64,000 nt of DNA from Heterocephalus glaber (lineage: Eukaryota > Chordata > Mammalia > Rodentia > Bathyergidae). The notes beneath the pieces were generated by a model. The model did not search any database. It was not told the origin of the DNA and saw only the letters and a program-made list of their open reading frames with translations. Both the position numbers and the translations under genes were made by a program. The stretch lies in the NCBI RefSeq assembly GCF_000247695.1, contig NW_004624743.1, positions 11,126,228 through 11,190,227 on the forward strand, in the 5' to 3' direction. This document shows, one piece after another, positions 48,428 to 60,107 of this stretch (its first letter is position 1; the number at the start of each line of letters is the position of its first letter).

Positions 48428-49943
48428 AAATGGACCAGAACCTGAAAGCTTTCACTCTAATATAAGGAACAAGACAAAGATGTCCACTGTCACCACTTCT
48501 ATTTAAAATAGCTCTGGAAACATTACCCAGAGCAATTAGACAAGAGAAAGAAATAAAAGGAATAAGGATAGGGAAGGAAGAAGTAAAATTATCATTATTT
48601 TCAGATGACACATTACTCTACATAGAAAACCCCAAATGTTCCACAAAAAGACTTTTAGATTTAACAACCAAATTTAGGAGTGTAGCTGGATACAAACTCA
48701 ACACTCATAAATCAATAGCATTCCTGCACACGAATAATAAATTCACTGAGATAGAAATTAGGGAAGCAACTCCTTTCACAATTGCATCCAAAAAATGAAA
48801 TATCTAGGAATCAATCTAATGAAGGAAGTAAAAGACCTCTACATGGAAAACTACAGTACTCTGAAGAAGGGAGATTGAATAGGATATCAGAAAATGGAAA
48901 ATTCATCCTTGTTCTTGGGTAGGGAGAATCAATATAGTGAAAATGGCCATACTTTCAAAATTGTCATACAGATTTAAAGGAATCCGGATCAAAATTCCAA
49001 CAGCATATTTCACAGAATCAGAGAAAAATAATCCTAAAATTCAGTTGGAACCAGAAGGGAATGACAATAGCAAAGGCAATCTTGGGCAACAAAGGTAAGG
49101 CTGGAGGCATCACAATCCCTGACTTGAAGTTATACTACATAGGTATTGTTATAAAAACAGTATGGTATTGGCAACCCCCCACCAAAAGAAAAACCCACCC
49201 CAAAACAGACCTGAGAATCAATGGAATAGATTAGAAGATGCAAAATCAACTCCAGACATACTCAGCCACCTTATCTTTGACAAAGGAGCCAAACACCTTC
49301 ACTGGAAGAAAGATAGTCTTTTTAAAGAAGGTGCTGGAAAACTGGCTTTCCACTTGCTGAAGACTAAAACTAGATCCATGTCTCTCACCATGCACTAAAC
49401 TAAAATTGAAGTGATTAAAAATTGAAATATTAAAACAGAAGAACTTGAACTGCTGGAAGATAAAATAGGTAGAACTCTCAAACATATTGGTTATATTTAA
49501 AATGGAGTAATTCTCTGCTATAAAGAAGGATGAGCTTGAGACATTTATAGTTAAATGGATGCACCTTGAGACCATATTCTTAAGTGAAATAAATCAGACA
49601 CACGTATTTAAATACTACATTGTTTCTTTAGTGTGAGAAAGCAAAAGTGGAAATAAATATACACTAGACATTGGGAAATGGGAAGAAAATATTCAAATGG
49701 GAAAGGGAGCAAAGGAAAGGGGAGAGGAATGGAAGGAAAGGGCAAGAAAAAAAGAGAAAATGGAAGGAAAAATACAAATAAGGCTTTTGTATATGGAGAG
49801 GGGAAGAGGGGTCCAAGGGAGGGAGGGGAATGGGATAAAAGAAGGAAAAAGTCGGATGTGTCATGTGCAGGTACAAATTCCCCATGACGAATGTTATCAT
49901 TATGTATATCTAAAATGCATCAATAAATGTTTTGCTTAAAAAA
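48428..49943 (+). mobile_element. 5'-truncated, internally deleted L1 with 15-bp TSD
   Basis: The element runs from the ORF2 reverse transcriptase core to the 3' terminus (TATATCTAAAATGCATCAAT, A-rich tail). Flanks AGAATCTGAGTGGGA (48413-48427) and AGAATCTGAGAGGGA (49944-49958) differ at one base. A deletion of roughly 0.7 kb relative to the 9783-11792 copy lies near 49490, joining ACATATTGG to TTATATTTAAAATGGAG. The 3'UTR (about 49660-49860) is purine-rich. Confidence 0.9.
48450..49580 (+). pseudogene. L1 ORF2 remnant with RT active-site motif
   Basis: The frame near 48470 gives [16 protein letters not shown], the conserved L1 RT motif preceding the active site. At 48598-48612 TTT TCA GAT GAC ACA encodes F-S-D-D-T, the catalytic Asp pair of the reverse transcriptase (FADD in most L1s, Ala replaced by Ser here). 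Downstream text follows ORF2 to the C-terminus with several frameshifts and stops and the internal deletion at about 49490. It has no EN domain, being truncated upstream, and cannot make active protein. Confidence 0.85.
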
Positions 49944-49958
49944 AGAATCTGAGAGGGA

Positions 49959-50150
49959 TAAAGAACCATGTATGCAAAGGACGTGTAGAAGCATGGCTGG
50001 CAGTATGGAAATTGGCATAAGAGCAACGAGGCAAAAATGGACTTGGAGAAAGAGCAAGTTTGACAAGGGGAAAATAGATGGGAAGAGACAAGCAAATCAG
50101 CAGCAGATAGGTAACTGTCAATCAGATTAAAGAATTTTTAACTTGTTGAA
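49959..50150 (+). mobile_element. L2 LINE fragment, plus strand (part 2)
   Basis: After the L1 insertion, GTATGCAAAGGACGTGTAG, AGCATGGCTGGCAGTATGG and GAAAGAGCAAGTTTGACAAG resemble the L2 3' part (GTGCAAAGGCCCTGAGG ... GAGCTTGGC). Overlapping readings of 61-67 codons are incidental. Confidence 0.4.
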
Positions 50151-51160
50151 GTGCTTTGAGCAATGAATGATGATCCACGTATAATTTGTGGTATGTGGAC
50201 AGCTGTCAGGAATGAATTAGGGACCAACACAAAAGGCAAAGACGTTGAAATTCCACAGCCCGCTGGATGAAGTGGATATTTTGTGGAAAAGGAGTCTATA
50301 GGAAGTGACTACTGGATTGGGTATTGTATGGTTAAATAAAATAAAGTAAATAAGATAAAGTGGATAATAAGAAATCAATGAAACAGTTTCAACATATCCT
50401 AATTGATTTAATTATTTCTAAAAATTATTTTAACACTGCTTATTTTGATAGATATTGGTAAGTTAGAAATATTATGAAAGTTCTTATGCAATTTTTCTGA
50501 TACCTGATAAAGAATAGAGCAAAAACACTTAATGAGAAGACCCAGACTTAAGATTTAAGAAGTCAAGAAATGGTAATGAAGCCCAAACCAAACCAAGAAA
50601 AACAGTAAAAAGACAGTTTGATGGTGTGGATTAACAAGTCTCCATGTACTTTTTGCTTGTGAGTGCTGGTAAGTTCTGGTTAGCAAATGGTACAACAATA
50701 ATGAAGTGTAAGATATCTTTAATATCTTCATTAAAGTTTAGAATAAAAATTTGCAATCTCATTTTCTCCCTAAATATTTTCTTTAGGACACCAATTCCAT
50801 GAGATGGTGGTCAATGTATTTGTGTGAAACATTCTGTGTATGTAAATTACACACACACACATACACACACGCACACACACAGATGAAATAAGCAGTATCA
50901 ATATTTAATATCTAAAAGTTCTTTGGGAAAATGTGACATAATATAATGTCAGAACTAGGAAATTTTTAATCACTATAATATGGAGTATCAAATTATATTA
51001 TCCTTCCAGGAAAAATAGGTTTTGGAGAAACTTTATTTCTGGTTAGTAAATTAACTTTGATAAAAATAGAATGGTTGTCTTTTCTAGAAGCTATCAAAGT
51101 ATTCAAACTACGAAGAGGTAGGAAATGTGATCACTTTGTGAATTAGCCAAGATTATTTTT
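50151..51160. other. Unassigned DNA
   Basis: No gene. It contains the microsatellite at 50849-50881. Confidence 0.4.
50849..50881. repeat. (CA)n simple repeat
   Basis: About 33 bp of AC repeats with ATAC and GCAC interruptions. Confidence 0.95.
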
Positions 51161-51175
51161 CACCTCTGTTGTATT

Positions 51176-51277
51176 TCTTTTTTTTTTCTTTTTTCTTTTT
51201 TTTTTGATAACAGGGATTGAACTCAGGACCTTGCACTTACGAGGCAGGTGTGGTGCCACTGAGCTAAATCCCTGGCT
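51176..51277 (-). mobile_element. ID-type SINE, minus strand, with TSD
   Basis: On the minus strand: CAGGGATTTAGCTCAGTGG, CACCTGCCTCGTAAGTGCAA, GAGTTCAATCCCTGTTATC, then a long A-rich tail with G interruptions. The flanks CACCTCTGTTGTATT (51161-51175) and CACTTCTGTTGTATT (51278-51292) differ at one base. Confidence 0.95.
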
Positions 51278-51292
51278 CACTTCTGTTGTATT

Positions 51293-53104
51293 CTTAAACC
51301 AAGAAAATAAATATATAAAAGCAACTTAAACAGTAGAAGTACATACTAATAGCTAATGTTATAGAATACAGATGAGATTAGAAACAGTTAACTGGTGAAT
51401 GACATTGGCCTTAAACTTTTGTTCTGTATATTTTAACTAAAACTGTGAAATCTTAGATTATATATTTATATTTTTTGAAATAATGGTAACAGTATTATGT
51501 GGAAAGAATGAGCAGTTTTTCAGTAGTAACTGAGAATTTCTAAAGATATTTTAGACCCAAATCTAGGCTAACTCTAGATAAAACATAGCATCATTCCATT
51601 CCAAGTACAGAAATTCTAAGGAGTAAAAATCAACCATTTAATGACTTCATACAAGTACACCAAGTTTCTCTTCAAATAAGACTATAGTATTGACATTTTT
51701 ATATAACTACTTCAAAGAAATGATTAAGGCTATAATCTCTTCATTTCCATTTGCCTTTTTATGTTTTTACTTTTTAAGGTGGTTCATTACATTTACAACT
51801 ATTTTAGAGTTAAAATTCTATGACCCGATGGAAGCATCACTGTCTGACTCATGGCTATTACGTGGAGTCCTGAGCCATGGATGTTTTATATTGATTTCAC
51901 CAGAAGACACCTAAGCACACAGTGTCCTTTTGTACTATAAAAAGTTGAAAAGCTTTTTCTATGCTGTTAATGTTGCAACTTTTAAACCAATCAATATTTA
52001 ATTAGTAACACAGAAATGATGGTACACCATATTCAACTACAATATTTTAGATAATAAAGTATTAAGTCATTTCTTGAAATCTAATAAGATTTCCATCACA
52101 GATTTAATGTGACAAGATAGTATTTTATACTGTTTTACATTAGCACTATAAAAAATGGTGAGTAATAAATTCACATATAGTGCAGACAGACTAAGGCTGT
52201 CAAAATATTAGGTGACTTTGGTTATTACAGCACAAAAACAGTAGGTGGAATACATTCCTGTCAGCAAATGACAAATATTTTATGATATTGTTTTATAATT
52301 TTTTTCTATGTAATATATTACTACTCATGAAAAACAAATTTTCCAGGATTTCCAGTTACAAAATAATATACTCTTAATATCTATGTAATGATACATATTC
52401 TAATTATCTGACATGCTACTATTTACTATAGATACTTTGAAGAGTCCAACAATATATTATGCATCCTTTTATTTTTCATAGAACCTAGAAAACTTACATA
52501 TTCATATTTCATAGCACATATATATGTATATTATTCAGTAAATGCTCCTTAAAATGTGCCAGGTGAAAAACTTCTACATGTAGTAGAATCAGCCTGAGCT
52601 GGAATTCTGGTGATATATGTTTAAGAAGTTACTTAAAACAGCTAGCTATCAGTTTTCTAGTTTATAAAAGGTAAGATATTTAATACTTGATTAAAGAATA
52701 TACTTCAGTTCCTTAAAGTATTTTCTCCCAAGATAGTACAATGCTCTTCTTTGAATCTGTTTTCTTGCAAGATACATTAAAAGGAGCAGAAAAATAATGG
52801 TAGCAAAATGGAAAAGAAAAAGAAGCTCTTAGTGAGCCCTGAATTCTGTGTAATTATGTACCTGTTATTTAGAAGTGGCCTACTATGTAAAAATTACTTA
52901 CACATGCACCCCCTCCAAATGGGAAAAATTCGTTAAGATAAGCACACATTTTTTCTATTCTCGCAGGTCTACAAGAAAGACTCCTTTACTCAGGAGAAAT
53001 GCTTGAATATTCTTTATAACATTTTCCTAAACAAATATCCTAAACAAACCCTATAACTATCTACATAACTGGTGGTCAACTATTGCTTATTCTTAAATAT
53101 TGTA
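51293..53104. other. Unassigned AT-rich DNA
   Basis: No gene or confident repeat. Confidence 0.4.
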
Positions 53105-53545
53105 TGAAATTCCCAGCACTGCTACTGTAGATCACCAAAAGATGGGTGGCTAAACACAGTAGAAATTTATTTTGATACAGTCCTTGAGGCCCAAAGTCTA
53201 AAGTCAAGATAATCAGCAGGACAATTTTCCCCTCAGTCTTGAGGTACAAAACTTTCTTGCTTCTTCCCAGCCTCTAGTAGCTCCAGGTGTTTTGAAACCT
53301 CTGGATGCATAACTTCAATATTTGTCTCCACCTGTTCATATCTTTCTCCTCCTCTGTCTATCTCAGGTCTCTCCCAGTACTTTTGTAAGAACATAGTGAT
53401 CACTAGATTGAGGGTCCCCTGCATAATCCAGTATGAGTGCCTCAAGATCCTTAATTTTATCTACAAATACCCTTTCTCTAAGGCTATATTCATGGGTTCA
53501 CAGTAGATATATATTAGGGGTCACCTTCTAACTTGCTCCAATTAG
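53105..53545 (-). mobile_element. MLT1-like LTR (ERVL-MaLR), minus strand
   Basis: CACCAAAAGATGGGTGGCTA, AACACAGTAGAAATTTATTT and CAAAGTCTAAAGTCAAGATA match the reverse complement of the MLT1 3' half. TTTATCTACAAATACCCTTT and ATATTCATGGGTTCACAG match its 5' half. It is diverged, with no retroviral internal genes attached. Confidence 0.65.
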
Positions 53546-54530
53546 GAAAAGGTAATCAAAGAAGAACAAAAGTGTGAGAAAAGCATGAGTATGCCGAAAG
53601 ACCAATGAATAAATACAGTATGGGTAATTCTGATGCTGGTAATGCTAAAGTATTAAATCAGCCCACCTATGGATAATGGTCACAGACTGTAAGCAAAATA
53701 TGCATAAACAATTATTTGATGACACTGAAATTATTGAAACTGTTAATGGGATGCTATCAGGCCCTTACAAAGAAAACATATTGGCTTAATCTTACTGTTT
53801 TCTGTGTGTTCTCATCAAGGGCAATAACAAATTTATTTTATGTAATGTTTATTAAATTGAACCAGAAAGCTTACTAAAAATCACTCATCCTCACATGAGG
53901 AATTAGCATATAGAATTAGCACATTGTAGACAGACCTCTGCCCTAAAACTTTGTTTGCACATAAATTGCTTATGTATAGAAAAAATTCAAAAACTCCGGT
54001 AGAAATAAATAACTAGAGGGCTAAAAGAATTAGAACGTTTTGACTTCCTTCAACACTTACAAAGTTTTGAGTTGAGGCCATTTGTTTGAATTGCTAAATA
54101 GAAAAAAAAACAAGATAAAACAAACCACCTAGGCAAATGAACAAATAATGAGCTTCTTCAAGGGTACACAATGGAACTCAGAGCTTCTACAGTATATTAT
54201 TTCAAATGCTCAGAATAAAATTAGAACTCATAGACCTGGGAAGAAATGGGAAATTGTGATGTGTAGTCAAGGGAAAATCCCATAGAAATGTAGTCTTGGC
54301 ACTGATGAGATACTGGGACTTGTGAAGAAGTTGGGAAGGAGGAAGTATAACTGTTCCTACTTGGAACAGTTGGAGGTCATACAATTGTCTGCAAAAATGT
54401 TCCTAAAAAAAATGTCCCTAAAGACTAAAAATCCACTATTATGACTACTAAATGAATAAACCAATAATAAGTTGCATAAGAACATATAAAAACATGAATA
54501 AAACATATAAGAAATGATAACAAAAGCATC
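53546..54530. other. Unassigned AT-rich DNA
   Basis: Nothing recognised. Confidence 0.4.
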
Positions 54531-54612
54531 AAAGGCCAGAATATGGCTCAGCAATGCTGCACCTGCCTGGCAAATGCAAGGTCCTGAGGTCAATTCCCAT
54601 AGGAAAAATAAC
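54531..54612 (+). mobile_element. ID-type SINE, plus strand
   Basis: GGCCAGAATATGGCTCAGCA (A-box side), CACCTGCCTGGCAAATGCAA, GGTCCTGAGGTCAATTCCCA (B-box side), then an A-rich tail. It is more diverged than the minus-strand copies. Confidence 0.75.
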
Positions 54613-55334
54613 AAAAAAAGCAACAAAATACAAAAAATTCTTAGGAATAATATTTTTAACTAATATAAGAAGGCTTAAACAAATGGAAAGTTAAACCATG
54701 CTCATGAGATCAAAGACAAAAGTTCATTGAGATTTCAATTCTTACCAAATTAACTGTAAACATGTATATTAACTGTAAATATATATAGCATATTCTCCAC
54801 CATAAACCCACTTGGCTTTTAAAAATAAAATCTAGCAAGTTCTAGTAAAATTTATGGGGATCTGAAAAGGACAGTGTGTACCAAAATAAAATTGAAGAAT
54901 AGGAAAAGAAGGAGAGGTAAAATAAGATGGGAACACTTATACCATATGATTTTAAGTCCACTGAAAAATTAAAATAACATGATATGGCACTGCTTGAGAA
55001 TAGTAAAAGGAATCATTGGAACACAATAGATTTCATAAACAGACCAACATATATGTGGTTAGTTCATTTAGCAGATAACTCAATGGACAAAAACATTGTT
55101 TCAATAAATGGTACCCAAAATGGTACTGCGTTTGGAAAAAGCATCAACATTAATCTTTACATTACACTATTCAAAAACTTAATTTAAAATGTATCTATAC
55201 CTAAGTACACATGATAGTACAGATTCTCAAATGAAATACACATTAATAAAGAAATCTGAGACAAATCACTGAAACATTAACACTTAAAGAAATTAATGGT
55301 AAATTGAGTTTTCCTGAAATTAAAATATCCCATT

Positions 55335-55450
55335 GTCTTGCCTTCCCCAAAATAAGAATCAAGATATATTATGTAAAGGTCCAAATCTCCAATGATGACT
55401 GTCATTATATTGTATACCTAAAATGTACTAATAAAATTAATTAAAAAATT
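55335..55450 (+). mobile_element. Short 5'-truncated L1 3' end with TSD
   Basis: CAATGATGACTGTCATTATA, TTGTATACCTAAAATGTACT, AATAAAATTAATT is the shared young L1 terminus. The flanks TAAAATATCCCATT (55321-55334) and TAAAATAGCCCATT (55451-55464) differ at one base. It is nested in the older L1. Confidence 0.85.
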
Positions 55451-56146
55451 TAAAATAGCCCATTCCTTCCAAGCTTCTACTAACAGAATGAAAGACAAGA
55501 CAAACTGGAGAAAACATTGTCAAGAATATCATTAACAAAGGACTTGTATCTAGAATCCACAGATACATCATAGATTCAACAACAAAAGACAAGCAACCCA
55601 ATCAAAAAAGAACAAGTTATTTAAAAACTCATATCACAAAGTATGTCTGATGTATTCAGCATATGAAAAAAGTGCTCTACCTCAGTAGTCATCAGGAAAA
55701 TTCAATGTAGAATCATGCCAAGTTGTCTCCACACAGTCATGAGAATGCAGAAATTAAAATGATCTACATTGCAAATATTAGAAGAGATAGAAGGAACCAG
55801 AAATTTCACTTATCACCTGTGTGATTTGAAAAAGCATTACACTGTTTAAAAAGTTTGATTATTTCTAATAATGTTTAAAATGAACTTGTCTTGAGAACCA
55901 TTTCATTTACAGGTTTCTATCCAAGAGAATACAAATATATGTGGATAAAATAAGTATCTTAGCATCTTTATTGATCAATTATCCAAATGCAAAATACATG
56001 AATATCCAGCAGAAGGAGAGTGCATAAAAATTTGATTTATTCATGTGGTGGATGGAATGCTACTCAGTATTCAAAATGGAATGTGCTACTGTTACACACA
56101 GAAACATAACACAAGGTGAAGGCACCCACGTACAAAAGAGTAATCC

Positions 56147-56325
56147 AATGCTGGGCATGTTGGTGCATGCCTGTAATCCCAGCACTCAGGAGGCTGAGGC
56201 AGGATGACTGCTGTGAATTTGAGGCCGACCTGGACTACATAGGAAGTTCAAGTCCAGCTTGAGCTGCTTGGCCAGACCTCGACTGAAAAACACAAAAACA
56301 AAAACAAAAACAAAAACAAAAAAGT
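56147..56325 (+). mobile_element. B1-type SINE with internal duplication and TSD
   Basis: A 7SL-derived body: GCTGGGCATGTTGGTGCATG (A-box region), CCTGTAATCCCAGCACTCAG, GAGGCTGAGGCAGG, and GAATTTGAGGCCGACCTGG (B-box region). This is followed by a diverged second copy of the last part (AAGTTCAAGTCCAGCTTGAG), the tandem duplication typical of rodent B1. The tail is (CAAAAA)n. TSD AGTAATCC is at 56139-56146 and 56326-56333. It is the main evidence for a rodent source. Confidence 0.9.
56287..56323. repeat. (CAAAAA)n tail of B1
   Basis: Six or so CAAAAA units derived from the SINE poly-A tail. Confidence 0.9.
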
Positions 56326-56600
56326 AGTAATCCTGTTTATGTAAAACACAAACTGATTTTCATTAAGTTCTAGGACAGGTAAAACTGATATGTAAAGATA
56401 AAAAATCATAAAATGGTTGCCTCTAATAAAGAAGATAAATTAGTAAGAAGGATGCAAGAATGTCTTTGTATACTAGAAATGGTCTATATCTTGATATCAT
56501 TGGCTTGCCCACATTTATACACCATTGAAAGCCATTGAACTGGACATCTAAGATTTGTATGTTTTATTTGTTGTAAATTTTACCTAAAAAGCAAAAGAAG

Positions 56601-58202
56601 TATAAACACAAAATGAGCTCCAGGTGAATTGGTTTACCTTTGTCTTTTATTAGTGGTATGGGCTGGCAATTTTGAAGTCTGCTTCTATTTATTCTAACCT
56701 TGAGCAAATGATTAAATACATTGAATATAGTAGAAATCAGGCATGAAGTGGCATAATGTCTCCACAGATTCTAAAGTAATTCAGAAAAACTTACACACAT
56801 AGAGGGGAGGGAGAGAGATAAGGAGGGAATATCATGATGCAAATAGAGTAAAGCATAAATATTTATGTAAACATTTGGCAAATATCTCTAAATGTTATGG
56901 GATTGTCTGGAACTGATTTTCAACCTGTTTTTAAAAGAATTGAAATTTGTTTCAAATAAAAAAATCTAGAAAATTTTTAAGTTGAATTGTATAATTCCCA
57001 GAACAGAATGAATCTTGGAAAAAACCCTCAAATTAACATTCAGAGATGAGTTTGAGAAAATATTGCATATGTGAAATAAAAATATAATTATGAGAAATAT
57101 AAATAATTCAAGAAAATATATTTTGGAAACATTTTAGAATGTGATATCATAATGTGTTTCCAGCTGGGTTGGCTCATTCAGTTAACATATTTGCTTCTTG
57201 TCCCGCCCACTGCCAATTTAATAAGTACAAAATATAATTCATCCATCATAAAACAAAAGTCTTCACACATTTATGAAAGAATAAAATGGCTGAGAACATG
57301 TGAATGAATGAAACAAACATGACCCACATCATTTCATACGTACACCAGAGTGGTGGAAATCAAGCCACCTATACTATACTACATGACTTCTTCACTTAGA
57401 GTCAGTAGGCCACACACAGGGCATATATAGAAACTAGACTCACAGTGAAAAAGATTAATGTGAGATTGATTCCAGGAAATAGATCATTTAGAACTGTAGT
57501 ATCCTCTTCCCTCTTTAGTGTATTGAAAGCTGACATTAACAAAATTTCTTTTTGAAAGAAAATAAATGCTTAATATGGATAAATCTGAGACATTCTATAG
57601 AAAATTTATCTTTGTTTGGAGACATTATCATTATACATTCTTCCTTATCCCTTATTAAGACTGAAAAACAAGAACAGTCTAAAATCAAAAGCAAACATGA
57701 TGTCTATAAGGTGTAAAAATTATATCATTATTCTACATCAGACATTATCACTGGCTTACAGAATTTCTTTAATGGATCTTTTAATAAAATTGGATATCAT
57801 AATCTATGACTCACTGTTGAAATTGAGGCATTGGGAGTTCTCTATTAAAATGAACACATGTGAAAATAGAAAAATATCATAAAAGTAAGCTTAACAAATT
57901 TGATCACCTTAAATTATTTACAAATAGAAGATTTGCATATCTAAAAATTTTAAAGTCAAAAATAGCCCACATTTCACCTGAAAGGGTCTAAGGTCTAGTA
58001 TTTATGTTTTATTCAAGAGACATTTGTACAATAGCATTTCTTCTAAATGTATTTCGATGCTACAATTCTAATGGTATTCAGGACATAGTTGGGAGGACCT
58101 AAATCTATCTCTAAAGACCAATGAAAACTATGTAACAAAGATTAAGATAAGGGGAATGCTGTCTGAAGAACAATAATTTTAGGAAATTTAATATTTTTGT
58201 TG
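56601..58202. other. Unassigned AT-rich DNA
   Basis: No gene or confident repeat. An 88-codon reading (57616-57882) has no motif. Confidence 0.4.
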
Positions 58203-58762
58203 ATTTTTATTCATTAAGTTCATTGGTACATTTTAGGTATACAATATTATGGCATTCATCATTGGGAATTTGTTTGTTTACATAATATATCTTGGTTCTT
58301 ATTTTTTCCCCATTACCCTGCCCTCCCATCAACCCCTCCACCCCTTCCTATTTACAAAAACTTGTTTCCAATTTTTCCTTTTCTCATATTTGTTCCTTTC
58401 CCTTCTTTCATTTCCCCTGTGCCTCCCAATTCCCCTTCCCCTTTTTACCTTTTCTTCCTATTTCACATTATCTATTATACATTTTGATCCTTATTTACAC
58501 TTTCAGTTTCTCACACCAGAGATACAATTCGGTATTTACTCAAGTGTGTGCTATTTATTTCATTTAGGAGTATCACTTCAATGTGCATCCACTTAGCTAT
58601 AAATGTCTCTAATTTCTCATTCTTTATGGATGAGTAGTACTCTATTTTATAAAAAAATACATATGCACCCATGTTTATAGAAGCACAGTTTGTAATAGGT
58701 AAAACTTGGACAGCCCAATTGCCCATCAATTGGAGACTGGATAAAGAAGATGTGGTTTTCTA
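58203..58762 (-). mobile_element. L1 3' end with inverted 5' part, minus strand
   Basis: 58203-58650 is the reverse complement of an L1 3' terminus (AGTTCATTGGTACATTTTAG), its purine-rich 3'UTR (C/T-rich here) and the ORF2 end (TCATTCTTTATGGATGAGTA, CTCTATTTTAT). At about 58651 orientation flips: TATGCACCCATGTTTATAGA, then AATTGCCCATCAATTGGAGA and GGATAAAGAAGATGTGG are sense ORF2 sequence that immediately precedes the first part in intact L1. This is the twin-priming signature. TSDs (A-T-rich, about 58189 and 58763) are only approximate. Confidence 0.8.
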
Positions 58763-59775
58763 AAATTTTTATTGTTTTTTCACTATTCAATATATAATAA
58801 TGTTCAGGAGAAATCTCAATGTGTGGGAGAAAAATGGGAAGAAATGCCTTGAAAACAGAAAAGATAAGCGTTCCAAAAATATTTACTTTCATTAATATGT
58901 TTCAAAGTTTTGTTATACTCAAGTTGACATTGATTATAGCAAAACACACAAACAAAACAAATGAGAAAAGTTGGAGTCGGTTTGTGATTTGATTCATCAA
59001 ACCTCTAAGTCACCTAGACTACAAACTTCCCAGCATAAGGCACAAGATCCTCAGGCCCCTGGTTATGGTCTTGTCCTCTCAGACTCCAAGGACAGCAGCC
59101 CTGGATGGTTCAACTCCAGCTTGGGTTGGATTAAAAAAGGAAACAGAGTTTCCACCCTTCCTCTGCTGTTTCTGTCCTTCCCCCTTCCTGTTTCCTCTTC
59201 TGCTCCTCCCTGTTTCTCCTGTCTCTTTGCTTCTGTTCTGACCCTCTCCTTTTCTTGATGGATCCCACAGTATCTACTCTGCTCTACCTCTCCTCGCACC
59301 CTTTCTCCTCCTCCTACAATTCAGCAAGATGCTGCCAAAGCCTTCTGAAGGGAATCAGACCATAAATTCCTGCCACCTCATTTATAGGTTTCTGTAGAGA
59401 AAAGTTATCATCTGGGCAGGTTGATACTGTATCTCTTATTAGTGAGAATTATTTAGTTTTATTTCTTAGTTCTGCCTTACCAAACTCTGGCTATAATGCT
59501 ATATACTTAGCAGATAAGAAAGCATCCAGCTACTACAAGTGACTCTGGAAGACGTGTCACTTGTATTTTGGTTTCCTTATTTCAATGGATCAAAAGACCT
59601 GAATCAGAAGAGAACTACCATCATTTTACAGAGAGAAATTATTTTCTACATGCATTATATTCAGAATTTGCAGTTGTAATGGGCCTTGTGGTTGGGTCAC
59701 ATTTCTTTTTATCACTTGGTATTGGATAGCTGCTAAATCTTGATCACATGACCTAGTTGGGTTTACTGGAATTTC
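58763..59775. other. Unassigned; LTR-like texture at about 58970-59400
   Basis: The region holds a TATA-like GGATTAAAAAAGG at 59128 followed by a 150-bp C/T-rich stretch. This shape resembles an LTR U3/R/U5, but no TG...CA ends or TSD are evident. The readings of 78-95 codons on both strands are compositional. Confidence 0.3.
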
Positions 59776-59788
59776 CCCCCTTAATTTT

Positions 59789-60107
59789 TTTAAATTAATT
59801 TTATTGGCACATTTTAGGTATACATTATGATCAGAAAATTGAAATAGATTGTCTGTATCTCAACCTGATAAAAGCCATCTATGAAAAACCAACAATCAAC
59901 ATTATACTAAATGGTCAAAAATTGAAATCTTTCACTCTAAATTCAGGAACAAGACAAGGATGCCCACTGTCATCACTCTTATTCAATATAGTTCTGGAAA
60001 CATTAGCCATGGCAATTAGACAAGAGAAAGAAATAAAAGGAATAAAGATAGGAAATGAAGAAGTTAAACTGTCATATTAAATTCAGTAGAGTGGCTGGAT
60101 ACAAGGT
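59789..60107 (-). mobile_element. L1 with inverted 5' part and 13-bp TSD
   Basis: 59789-59831 is the reverse complement of the L1 3' terminus (TTTTATTGGCACATTTTAGG, TATACATTATGAT). From 59832 orientation flips to sense ORF2 RT-region sequence (AATTGAAATAGATTGTCTGT, GATAAAAGCCATCTATGAAA, AGACAAGGATGCCCACTGTC), which stops at 60107. Flanks CCCCCTTAATTTT (59776-59788) and CCCCCTTCATTTT (60108-60120) differ at one base. Near 60075 about 100 nt, including the FADD region, are missing. Confidence 0.9.

Larger units (their letters stand above)
54615..56600 (+). mobile_element. Old L1 (L1M-type) ORF2 3' half and 3'UTR, host for nested insertions
   Basis: Recognisable old L1 order: TTCTTAGGAATAATATTTTT near 54637, ACAAAGGACTTGTATCTAGA at 55537, CAACCCAATCAAAAAAGAAC at 55594, TGCTACTCAGTATTCAAAAT at 56058, then 3'UTR with GTTCTAGGACAGGTAAAACT at 56369 and TTGTTGTAAATTTTACCTAA at 56569. 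It is strongly diverged and interrupted by a short L1 tail and a B1 SINE. Confidence 0.75.

Noticed and set aside
49246..49575. 109-codon minus-strand open reading
   Set aside because: It is antisense to the L1 ORF2 remnant at 48428-49943.
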